From a bacterium (GTDB taxonomy: Bacteria > Margulisbacteria > Marinamargulisbacteria > JAAEMD01): a stretch of 9,253 bases of DNA. Positions 1 through 5,628 of this stretch are shown one piece after another (position 1 is the first letter of the stretch; every line of letters begins with the position of its first letter). The stretch lies in the NCBI GenBank assembly GCA_024225875.1, contig JAAEMD010000050.1:1-9253 (forward strand). The letters run 5' to 3'. Both the position numbers and the translations under genes were made by a program. The notes under the pieces are model-generated. The model ran no database searches. It was given only the letters and a program-made list of their open reading frames with translations, and was not told the DNA's origin.

Positions 1-1
1 A

Positions 2-100
2 CTAAAACAAGAATCCTCTCTTGCAAAAAAAAGCATTCGGCTCAAACGTCTTAATGCTTCCAAAAATAGCGACTACCTAGCTAGGGTCATTGGAATTTAG
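2..100 (+). CDS. C-terminal end of an unidentified protein (partial, runs off left edge)
   Basis: Frame 2 is open from the window edge for 32 codons and ends at a TAG at 98-100. The tail is basic and polar (it includes SLAKKSIRLKRLNASKNSD) and finishes YLARVIGI. The other two forward frames do not give a comparable protein-like tail. I do not recognise the family, and 32 residues are too few to assign one. The reading is an inference from composition and from lying at the edge upstream of a spacer; it could be chance, since an open stretch of this length is not rare. Confidence 0.35.
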   Translation, partial: LKQESSLAKKSIRLKRLNASKNSDYLARVIGI

Positions 101-272
101 ATGCGATTGCCCTGTTGATAAGCTGCTTTTTAAGTAATTTATAAAAAAATGCTGTATAATATCGCTTATGAAGATTAGAATGGTTCTAAACTACTTTCTG
201 TTCTGTGACTCCGCATTGAAGAGCCTGCATATGCACTGTCTGGTTCTAATTTTTATTTAATGATGAGCAGGT

Positions 273-289
273 ACTGTATTAAATACAGT
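273..289. promoter_or_regulatory. 17-base palindrome, possible operator of the M24 peptidase gene
   Basis: ACTGTATTAAATACAGT is a perfect inverted repeat around a single central base. It ends 23 bases before the TATAAT at 313-318, so a protein bound there would overlap or abut the -35 region. It resembles the CTGT...ACAG layout of the proteobacterial LexA box, but the spacer is 7 rather than 8 bases, so I do not call it LexA. It could also form a small RNA hairpin if transcription began upstream. Confidence 0.35.
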
Positions 290-312
290 GAGATTTTATT
301 TCATTTTATGTA

Positions 313-318
313 TATAAT
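313..318 (+). promoter_or_regulatory. -10 promoter hexamer before the M24 peptidase gene
   Basis: A perfect TATAAT lies directly before the ATG at 319 and 9 bases before a second in-frame ATG at 328. A transcript starting about 7 bases downstream would begin near 325, so the 319 start would be lost and the 328 start would be almost leaderless. No good -35 hexamer is seen 16-18 bases upstream, so the call is tentative. Confidence 0.35.
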
Positions 319-1704
319 ATGATTATTATGAATAACAATTACAGTGCAGTTTTTATTGATGATGGTATTGGTTTTAAAGCTGTAGAACGATATCAAAAAC
401 GACGTGCTGTACTGGCTGACAAAATTAATCATCTTATTGTTATATGCGGTTTTGAACAGCCTACAGACACACGTACAACCTGGAGCCATACCGGGTCATT
501 TATAAATCAGGATCCGCTAATGCTGTATTTAACCGGGATAAATCAATTAAAAACAGCCCTGATTCTAGATCCGTACTCTAAGGAAAGCCCTGAGATTTTA
601 TTTTTAGCAAAGAAAAATGAAAGGAATGAGTTCTGGGATGGTTGTCAGATTGGAGTCGGCAGTCAGGATCATATTGAAGTTGCTAGAACAATTACCGGTT
701 TTACAGATATCCGGGACATAAAAACTTTAAATCAGGTTATTATTGAAAAATTAAAGGAAAAACCATACAAAGCAGGTCTGTACTGGCATCAATCTAAAGT
801 TACCGGGAAAATATTTCATGATCATAACTATAAATTTAAAAAGCGTATTGAAAGATTATTAAGGGCAAATAATCTTACTACAGTTGAAATTACAAATATA
901 GCTTCTTTACTGTGGAGCCAGCGTTTAGCTCTTGATCCGATCGATCTTGAAAATGTTAAAACTGCTATGCAGAAAACACAGTCTGCCTTTATTAATTTAT
1001 TAAAAAAGTTGAAATATTTCAAAACAGAAACTGAAGTGGCTGGCTTTCTTGATGGTCAATTAGCTGTTAATTCATACTTTAGAAACAGTTTTCCTTCAAT
1101 AACAGCTGGAGGATCAAATGCTACAGTCCTGCACTACAGAAAAAATAACAGCACGCTTCCATCAAACAGACTGCTTCTTATTGACTATGGTATCAGGTGG
1201 TATTCAACAAATACTGATATTTCTCGGACAGTTCCGGTAAACGGATCTTTTAATCCTCTGCAAAAACTTCTTTACACTATTGTTCTTAATGCCCAGAAAT
1301 TAGTTGAAAGCAGGGTCAGAGCCGGTATTAGTATTTTAGAGCTGGATAAAATGTGCTGGGACTTTATTAATAATGAAATACTAAAGTACTTCCCTGATAA
1401 TGATAAATCATCAACTGCCCGATATAACCGTAAGCCACACACTGTAAGTCATCTAATTGGTCATCAGGTCCATGACTGTGATCCTTTTGGTGACTATAAA
1501 AATGAGCAGCTTAAATCTGGCTGGATTATAAGTAATGAACCTGGTATTTACGGTCATTTTATAATTAATTTAAACGGAAAAGTATATAATGAAAAGACAG
1601 GTATTCGTATCGAAGATAATCTGCTTGTAACAGAGGAAGGGTGTATAAACCTCTCTAACGATATTCCAAAAGAAATAAAAGATATTGAAAGTCTGATAAA
1701 GTAA
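319..1704 (+). CDS. M24 family metallopeptidase, aminopeptidase P-like (Xaa-Pro aminopeptidase)
   Basis: This is a probable cytoplasmic enzyme that removes an N-terminal residue preceding proline, using two metal ions. Residues about 20-130 look like the aminopeptidase P N-terminal domain (FEQPTDTRTTWSHTGSF, then LYLTGINQLKTALILDP). The pita-bread catalytic domain spans about 210-445. By alignment to E. coli PepP all five metal ligands are present: Asp289 (LLIDYG), Asp300 (TDISRT), His378 (SHLIGHQVHD), Glu407 (NEPGIYG) and Glu432 (GIRIED), plus the conserved His385. At 461 residues it is slightly longer than E. coli PepP (about 440), and nothing looks broken. The start is uncertain: ATG 319 abuts a TATAAT, and ATG 328 (Met4) is the likelier start if that box is the promoter; no Shine-Dalgarno precedes either. 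Substrate preference cannot be read from sequence: prolidase is an alternative, but the N-terminal domain favours aminopeptidase P. Confidence 0.9.
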   Translation: MIIMNNNYSAVFIDDGIGFKAVERYQKRRAVLADKINHLIVICGFEQPTDTRTTWSHTGSFINQDPLMLYLTGINQLKTALILDPYSKESPEILFLAKKNERNEFWDGCQIGVGSQDHIEVARTITGFTDIRDIKTLNQVIIEKLKEKPYKAGLYWHQSKVTGKIFHDHNYKFKKRIERLLRANNLTTVEITNIASLLWSQRLALDPIDLENVKTAMQKTQSAFINLLKKLKYFKTETEVAGFLDGQLAVNSYFRNSFPSITAGGSNATVLHYRKNNSTLPSNRLLLIDYGIRWYSTNTDISRTVPVNGSFNPLQKLLYTIVLNAQKLVESRVRAGISILELDKMCWDFINNEILKYFPDNDKSSTARYNRKPHTVSHLIGHQVHDCDPFGDYKNEQLKSGWIISNEPGIYGHFIINLNGKVYNEKTGIRIEDNLLVTEEGCINLSNDIPKEIKDIESLIK

Positions 1705-1709
1705 TCTTT

Positions 1710-2318
1710 CTATTGAAAATTATTTATATAAGGCAGACTGGACACAGTTTCCTTAACTTTATCAGAGTTGGCAGCTAATAATGCAGTAGCATTCCAGGTA
1801 CCATCAATAAAAGCTATACGAAATTCCTCAGGTACCTGAATAGATATACTATTAAAAGAAAACTTCAATACCTTATTATCCAAGTCCAGCATATAGATAG
1901 TTTCCGGATGATTTTCGGTATGCTTTAATAACATATCGACTTCTTCTTTTGTTACTGTAATAGTGGGAACTCCCAAGGATTTACAATTGCCGGCAAATAT
2001 TTCTGCAAATGATTCTCCTATAATTGCTTTTATACCATACCTCTTTACCGCTTGAGGTGCATGTTCTCTTGAAGAACCACAGCCAAAGTTTTTTCCTACA
2101 ATCAGAAAAGAGGCCTCTTCATACTTCTTATCATTTAAGGGGTGTGATTTATGATTACCTTTATCATCAATGCGTGCATCACAAAAAAGATATTCTCCCA
2201 TTTTTTCAAAAGTAATTTCTTTTAAAAAACGTGCTGGTACTATCTGATCGGTATCAATATCATCCCCTTTTAAAGGGATGGCACTGCCTTTTATGGATTT
2301 TATCTTTTCTTCGAACAT
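1710..2318 (-). CDS. leuD: 3-isopropylmalate dehydratase small subunit
   Basis: This is the small (swivel-domain) subunit of isopropylmalate isomerase. With LeuC it converts 2-isopropylmalate to 3-isopropylmalate in leucine biosynthesis, in the cytoplasm. Diagnostic segments are GSAIPLKGDDIDTDQIVPAR near the N-terminus and GKNFGCGSSREHAP in the middle, the family's substrate-binding Ser-Ser-Arg loop. I start it at 2318 (MFEEKIKSIKG, 202 residues, against about 201 in E. coli) and not at the ATG five codons upstream (2333), because GGAGG lies 8 bases before the 2318 ATG and actually overlaps the upstream ATG codon, which has no ribosome site of its own. It follows leuC after 16 bases, so the two are surely one operon. 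It is convergent with the M24 peptidase gene, stop codons 5 bases apart. A homoaconitase-type role is possible, since the families overlap, but leucine synthesis is the default. Confidence 0.93.
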   Translation of the reverse strand: MFEEKIKSIKGSAIPLKGDDIDTDQIVPARFLKEITFEKMGEYLFCDARIDDKGNHKSHPLNDKKYEEASFLIVGKNFGCGSSREHAPQAVKRYGIKAIIGESFAEIFAGNCKSLGVPTITVTKEEVDMLLKHTENHPETIYMLDLDNKVLKFSFNSISIQVPEEFRIAFIDGTWNATALLAANSDKVKETVSSLPYINNFQ

Positions 2319-2332
2319 TACTTTATCCTCCA
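2319..2332 (-). promoter_or_regulatory. Shine-Dalgarno that fixes the leuD start
   Basis: On the minus strand the sequence reads ATGGAGGATAAAGTAATG. GGAGG sits 8 bases before the second ATG (2318), ideal spacing, while the first ATG (2333) overlaps this site. Translation therefore most likely starts at 2318. Confidence 0.75.
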
Positions 2333-2334
2333 TC

Positions 2335-3741
2335 TTAAGCTAAGAATTCTCTTGCGTCTGCTATACTTCCTTTAACAGCAGCAGCAGCAGCCATTGCAGG
2401 ACCCAGCAGTAATGTCCTTCCAGAAGGGCTCCCCTGTCTTCCAATAAAGTTACGATTACTTGTAGAGGCGCTTATTTGATCGCCTTCTAATTTATCAGGA
2501 TTCATAGCTAAACACATTGAGCAACCTGCTTCACGCCATTCAGCGCCGGCTGCTTTAAATATCCTGTCAAGCCCCTCAGCTTCAGCCTCAGCTTTAACTT
2601 TCATAGAGCCAGGTACAACCAGTAATCTAATATTTTTACTGACCTTTTTACCATCCAGTATTTCAGCTGCTGCTTTCAAGTCAGAAAGCTTGCCATTTGT
2701 ACAGGCACCAATAAAAACAACATCCACAGGAACCCCTTTAATCGGACTTCCTTCTTCCAGCTTCATATAAGCATACGCTTCTTTTGCTGATTTTATATCT
2801 TCTTCCGGTAAATCATTAATTAAAGGCATATTTTCATTAATCCCGATTACCTGTCCTGGTGTTATTCCCCAGGTAACCATAGGCTCAATATCATTTGCAT
2901 CTATGTTAACTATGTCATCATATTCAGCATCTTTATCTGATGCTATGGATTTCCAGTATTCTACGGCTCGTTCAAAAGCCTCTCCTTTCGGAGCATATTC
3001 CCTGCCCCTTAAATATTCAAAAGTGGTATCATCCGGATTAATATATCCAATTCTGGCACCAGCCTCAATACTCATGTTACATATTGTTAAACGGTCTTCC
3101 ATACTCAAATTTTCTATCGTTGTTCCTGTAAATTCGTAGGCATAACCAAGCCCGCCCTTAACTCCCAGCAGCTGGATAATTTTTAAAATTATATCTTTAG
3201 CACAAACCCCTTTTTTAAGTGGCCCTTTAACATTAACCTGTCGCACTTTAAATGGTTTCATTGCTAGTGTTTGTGTTTCCATTACCATTTGAACCTCTGA
3301 AGTTCCAATACCAAAAGCTAACGAACCAAATGCCCCATGTGTACAGGTATGACTATCCCCGCAAACAATTGTCATGCCTGGCTGAGTTAAGCCCATTTCC
3401 GGTCCTATGATATGTACTACTCCCTGTTTTCCGCTTGAAGGGCTAAAAAAAGTAACATCAAAATCCTTTACATTTTTTTCCAGTGTTGAAAGCATTAGTT
3501 CCGCCTGCTTATCTTTAAATGGTCTGCTTGTATCATCAGTCGGGATTACATGGTCAACTGTAGCAAATGTTCTTTCCGGATATGATATTTTTGTGCCCTT
3601 CTCTCTAAGTCCGGCAAATGCAGGTGGAGAAGTAACCTCATGAACATACTGCAAACCAATAAATAATTGATCATGACCAGTCGGCAGGGTAGCAACTTTG
3701 TGTTTTGCCCATACCTTGTCATAAAGAGTTCTTTTTGACAT
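2335..3741 (-). CDS. leuC: 3-isopropylmalate dehydratase large subunit
   Basis: This is the aconitase-type large subunit of isopropylmalate isomerase, which holds a [4Fe-4S] cluster and pairs with LeuD. From the start MSKRTLYDKVW the protein has 468 residues, close to E. coli LeuC (466). Cluster cysteines are visible at Cys347 (IGACTNG) and Cys407/Cys410 (GCSMC), matching the E. coli positions. Other family signatures are HEVTSP, PGMTIVCGDSHTCTHGAFG (about 121-139) and NRNFIGRQG (about 429-437). The frame is open upstream to 3864, but that stretch runs into a repeated element and is not conserved LeuC sequence; the 3741 ATG is preceded by a strong ribosome site (GGGAGAAAGG). The segment TNGKLSDL has Lys where many homologues have Arg. 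No other leucine gene (leuA, leuB) is in the window. Confidence 0.95.
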   Translation of the reverse strand: MSKRTLYDKVWAKHKVATLPTGHDQLFIGLQYVHEVTSPPAFAGLREKGTKISYPERTFATVDHVIPTDDTSRPFKDKQAELMLSTLEKNVKDFDVTFFSPSSGKQGVVHIIGPEMGLTQPGMTIVCGDSHTCTHGAFGSLAFGIGTSEVQMVMETQTLAMKPFKVRQVNVKGPLKKGVCAKDIILKIIQLLGVKGGLGYAYEFTGTTIENLSMEDRLTICNMSIEAGARIGYINPDDTTFEYLRGREYAPKGEAFERAVEYWKSIASDKDAEYDDIVNIDANDIEPMVTWGITPGQVIGINENMPLINDLPEEDIKSAKEAYAYMKLEEGSPIKGVPVDVVFIGACTNGKLSDLKAAAEILDGKKVSKNIRLLVVPGSMKVKAEAEAEGLDRIFKAAGAEWREAGCSMCLAMNPDKLEGDQISASTSNRNFIGRQGSPSGRTLLLGPAMAAAAAVKGSIADAREFLA

Positions 3742-3743
3742 AA

Positions 3744-3765
3744 CCTTTCTCCCTCTAATATTATA
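3744..3765 (-). promoter_or_regulatory. leuC ribosome binding site and possible -10 box
   Basis: Reading the minus strand, TATAAT occurs at 3765-3760, followed by AGAGGGAGAAAGG (3756-3744) just before the leuC ATG. The purine-rich stretch is a clear Shine-Dalgarno. The -10 call is weaker: no good -35 lies 16-18 bases upstream, and the leader would be only about 12 bases. No leader peptide, T-box or attenuator is seen. Confidence 0.45.
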
Positions 3766-3821
3766 ATTTAAGAGAATTATTCTAATCTTATTAATAACAG
3801 GCGTCAAATCCTCAAGGACTG

Positions 3822-3866
3822 TATAGCTGATCCAAAGTAAAATGTCCGACACTAAAGTTTTCAAAT
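3822..3866. repeat. 45-base direct repeat, copy 1
   Basis: Starts TATAGCTGATCCAAAGTAAA and continues through the AATGTCCGACACTAAAG block to TTTTCAAAT. It matches copy 2 (3934-3978) at 43 of 45 positions, with starts 112 bases apart. Read on the minus strand, both copies encode the same peptide KTLVSDILLW, which wrongly extends the leuC frame upstream. The look (an outward AATGTCCG block and a TATAGCTG edge) suggests an insertion-sequence end, but I cannot name the family. Confidence 0.8.
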
Positions 3867-3916
3867 GACTTCGTTAATGTACGCCAGTACACAGCACTCA
3901 GTCATTTAAACGGACA
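3843..3916. repeat. Nested inverted repeat between the direct repeats
   Basis: Three nested perfect arms are visible: TGTCCG (3843-3848) with CGGACA (3911-3916), AAATGACT (3863-3870) with AGTCATTT (3900-3907), and TGTAC (3878-3882) with GTACA (3887-3891) around a GCCA loop. Single-stranded DNA or RNA could fold into one long interrupted hairpin. This fits a REP-like or small non-autonomous transposable element (MITE-like); no transposase remains nearby. There is no T-run after the stem, so it is not an obvious terminator. Confidence 0.65.
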
Positions 3917-3933
3917 ATTCAATTTGTACCAGC

Positions 3934-3978
3934 TATAGCTGCTCCAGAGTAAAATGTCCGACACTAAAGTTTTCAAAT
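3934..3978. repeat. 45-base direct repeat, copy 2
   Basis: Starts TATAGCTGCTCCAGAGTAAA and ends TTTTCAAAT, with two mismatches to copy 1. It overlaps a 10-base palindrome AGCTATAGCT (3931-3940) preceded by TTGTACC. Its end is about 50 bases before the cca start, so the element sits where promoters of both divergent genes would be expected. Confidence 0.8.
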
Positions 3979-4011
3979 TTAATAAATTATTAATCATATT
4001 TATGACAATTG

Positions 4012-4017
4012 TATGAT
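4012..4017 (+). promoter_or_regulatory. Possible -10 box of the nucleotidyltransferase gene
   Basis: TATGAT (5 of 6 to consensus) lies 11 bases before the ATG at 4029, with a poor -35 candidate TTAATC at 3990-3995 (16-base spacer). If real, the mRNA would begin a few bases before the ATG, consistent with the missing Shine-Dalgarno. Low certainty in such AT-rich DNA. Confidence 0.25.
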
Positions 4018-4028
4018 ATAAATTATCT

Positions 4029-5429
4029 ATGATTAAATATCCACCTGTATTATTGGAAATTGCTGAGACTATTCTGGCAGAAAATGGAAAAGCAATCCTT
4101 GTTGGCGGATGTGTTCGTGACTCTTTTCTGAAAATGGAATCCAAAGATTTTGATATTGAAGTTTTCGGTATAGCAAACCTTTATTTACTAAAAAATATTC
4201 TATCCAGATTCGGCAGTGTATCTACTGTCGGCAAATCATTTGGGGTTATTAAACTAAAGATAGATCAGTATAAAAATAAGGTTGATAAACCTTTTGAGGT
4301 AGATTTTTCTTTTCCGAGAAAGGATTTTAAGATAAATGCTGGCCACAAAGGGTTTGAAACCAGGTTTGACCCTGATATGTCTTATGCTGAAGCTGCTTCA
4401 AGAAGAGATTTCACAATTAACAGTATTGGTTATGATTTATCCTCAAATACCATTATAGATCCATTTGATGGTCAAAAAGATATTAAAAATAAAATACTTC
4501 GTCATATAAATCATTCCTTTATCGAAGATCCTCTCCGGGTTTTACGAGCTATGCAACTTTCATCCCGTTTGAACTTCAGGATAGCACCTGAAACAATTAA
4601 TTTATGCCGGAAGGTCAATATTTCCGAGCTGCCAAAGGAACGAATTTTTGAAGAATTTAAAAAACTATTACTGAAGTCAGAAAAACCTTCTACCGGAATA
4701 AAATATGCTTATCTACTGGGTATTACGGATATGTTTCAATCTTTAAAGGATTTAGCTAATATACCCCAAAGTATTCTGGAGCGTTCCGAATGTAATTTAT
4801 GGGACCACACACTTATGACATTAGACAGAATGTCAGAATATAAAACAGGCAATGAAAAAAAAGATATTATCCTTATGCTGGCAGCTCTTTGCCATAATAT
4901 GGGTAAAGAAATGAAAATTGAATATATAACTGAATTTGACAAAAGATGTGGATATGACAAATATGGTTTAATGCCTGTAAAATTATTCTTATCAAAATTA
5001 ACAAATGAAAAATATATAATTAAAGAAGTTTTAATGCTGATTAAGTATTCTTATAAACCTTTTCAGCTATACTTTAATACTAATAATCAGGATAAATATG
5101 ATAGTATCCTTCGTAAATTATCTATGAAGCTGCCAATTGAAGATTTGATAAAGCTGGCAAGAGCATCCTGTCATGGTTCAGACATGTCTGGCAGTGATGA
5201 TGAGACTGCATCTGAAATAGAAGAACAGATAACAGGCAGGATGAAAGTATTGAATCTAACAACAAAATCTATAAAACCAATTCTCACTGGTGCTCATTTG
5301 AAAAAAACAGGTATTAAAGCAGGACCGGTAATGGGCAGGCTGCTAAAGGAGGCCTTTGCACGGCAGCTGGATGGGAAAATAACAACAATTCAAGAAGCCT
5401 TAAAATGGGTAGAAGAGCAATCAATTTAA
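4029..5429 (+). CDS. CCA-adding tRNA nucleotidyltransferase / poly(A) polymerase family, with degenerate HD domain
   Basis: This class II nucleotidyltransferase probably builds or repairs the 3' CCA end of tRNA; a poly(A) polymerase role cannot be excluded. N-terminal catalytic motifs are intact: LVGGCVRD (24-31), the metal-binding DFD (40-42), RRDFTINSIG (125-134) and EDPLRVLRAMQLSSRLNF (166-183). An HD-type domain follows: His260 (LWDHTLM) is present, but the usual His-Asp reads His289-Asn290 (CHNMGK), and Ser341 stands where the related HxxP motif normally has His (SYKP). The C-terminus (ILTGAHLKKTGIKAGPVMG, then RQLDGKITTIQEAL) is a typical tRNA-binding tail. Length, 466 residues, is normal for the HD-containing type. 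An in-frame TGA at 4014-4016 rules out an earlier start, and no Shine-Dalgarno precedes the ATG. I leave the symbol blank because cca and pcnB are not safely separable here. Confidence 0.88.
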   Translation: MIKYPPVLLEIAETILAENGKAILVGGCVRDSFLKMESKDFDIEVFGIANLYLLKNILSRFGSVSTVGKSFGVIKLKIDQYKNKVDKPFEVDFSFPRKDFKINAGHKGFETRFDPDMSYAEAASRRDFTINSIGYDLSSNTIIDPFDGQKDIKNKILRHINHSFIEDPLRVLRAMQLSSRLNFRIAPETINLCRKVNISELPKERIFEEFKKLLLKSEKPSTGIKYAYLLGITDMFQSLKDLANIPQSILERSECNLWDHTLMTLDRMSEYKTGNEKKDIILMLAALCHNMGKEMKIEYITEFDKRCGYDKYGLMPVKLFLSKLTNEKYIIKEVLMLIKYSYKPFQLYFNTNNQDKYDSILRKLSMKLPIEDLIKLARASCHGSDMSGSDDETASEIEEQITGRMKVLNLTTKSIKPILTGAHLKKTGIKAGPVMGRLLKEAFARQLDGKITTIQEALKWVEEQSI

Positions 5430-5628
5430 ATGTTTATAATTAGCTTTACGAGGGTATTAAATATAATGACACATAAAATACAGTAAAATGTTGTATTTTT
5501 AGATGTTGCAAAAAACGGGGGGGCATACAAATTCAGATATTTTTGCTTAAAATCATCTATCAAAGCCCCACCAGCCTGCAATAAATCTAAACAAGACGGC
5601 ATTATTATATTATATTGAGGAAAATAAG
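5430..5628 (+). other. Upstream region of the helicase gene with nested inverted repeats
   Basis: A perfect TATAAT occurs at 5462-5467 without a good -35. Downstream are an AT-only-stem hairpin (AAAATACA 5475-5482 with TGTATTTT 5492-5499), which might act as a weak terminator for the preceding gene, and three nested pairings: TGTTGCA (5504-5510) with TGCAATA (5577-5583, one G-U), GGGGC (5520-5524) with GCCCC (5565-5569), and AGAT (5535-5538) with ATCT (5555-5558). A run of seven G (5517-5523) stands out in this AT-rich DNA. It matches no riboswitch I know. Confidence 0.35.
5617..5620 (+). promoter_or_regulatory. Ribosome binding site of the helicase gene
   Basis: GAGG is followed by eight A-rich bases and then the ATG at 5629. 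This strong site supports that start and contrasts with the neighbouring cca and queE genes, which have none. Confidence 0.65.

Larger units (their letters stand above)
101..318. other. Intergenic spacer upstream of the M24 peptidase gene
   Basis: No convincing gene is visible in these 218 bases. It contains a TATAAT box at 155-160, a 9-base direct repeat TGGTTCTAA at 181-189 and 241-249 (exactly 60 bases apart), a palindrome TGCATATGCA at 226-235, a 17-base palindrome at 273-289, and a second TATAAT at 313-318 directly before the first ATG of the next gene. No tRNA or known riboswitch fold was recognised. Confidence 0.5.

Noticed and set aside
273..289. LexA/SOS box
   Set aside because: The CTGT and ACAG halves are separated by 7 bases, not 8, the downstream gene is not a DNA-damage gene, and LexA sites differ between phyla.
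1700..1715. Bidirectional terminator between the M24 peptidase gene and leuD
   Set aside because: The genes are convergent with 5 bases between the stop codons, and I see no GC-rich stem with T-runs at the junction.
2903..3139. Small plus-strand open frames inside leuC and leuD (also 3407-3643 and 2024-2215)
   Set aside because: They are antisense shadows of strongly conserved coding sequence, with no ribosome site and no recognisable protein family.
3742..3830. Leucine attenuator or T-box upstream of leuC
   Set aside because: There is no leucine-rich leader peptide, no T-box core sequence and no terminator hairpin with a T-run on the minus strand.
3822..3978. CRISPR array
   Set aside because: There are only two repeat copies of 45 bases with a 67-base gap containing a palindrome, and no cas genes.
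3742..4028. Complete insertion sequence or transposase gene
   Set aside because: No frame in the 287-base spacer encodes a transposase; the minus-strand open frame here (3902-4144) only translates the repeat and the antisense of the cca start.
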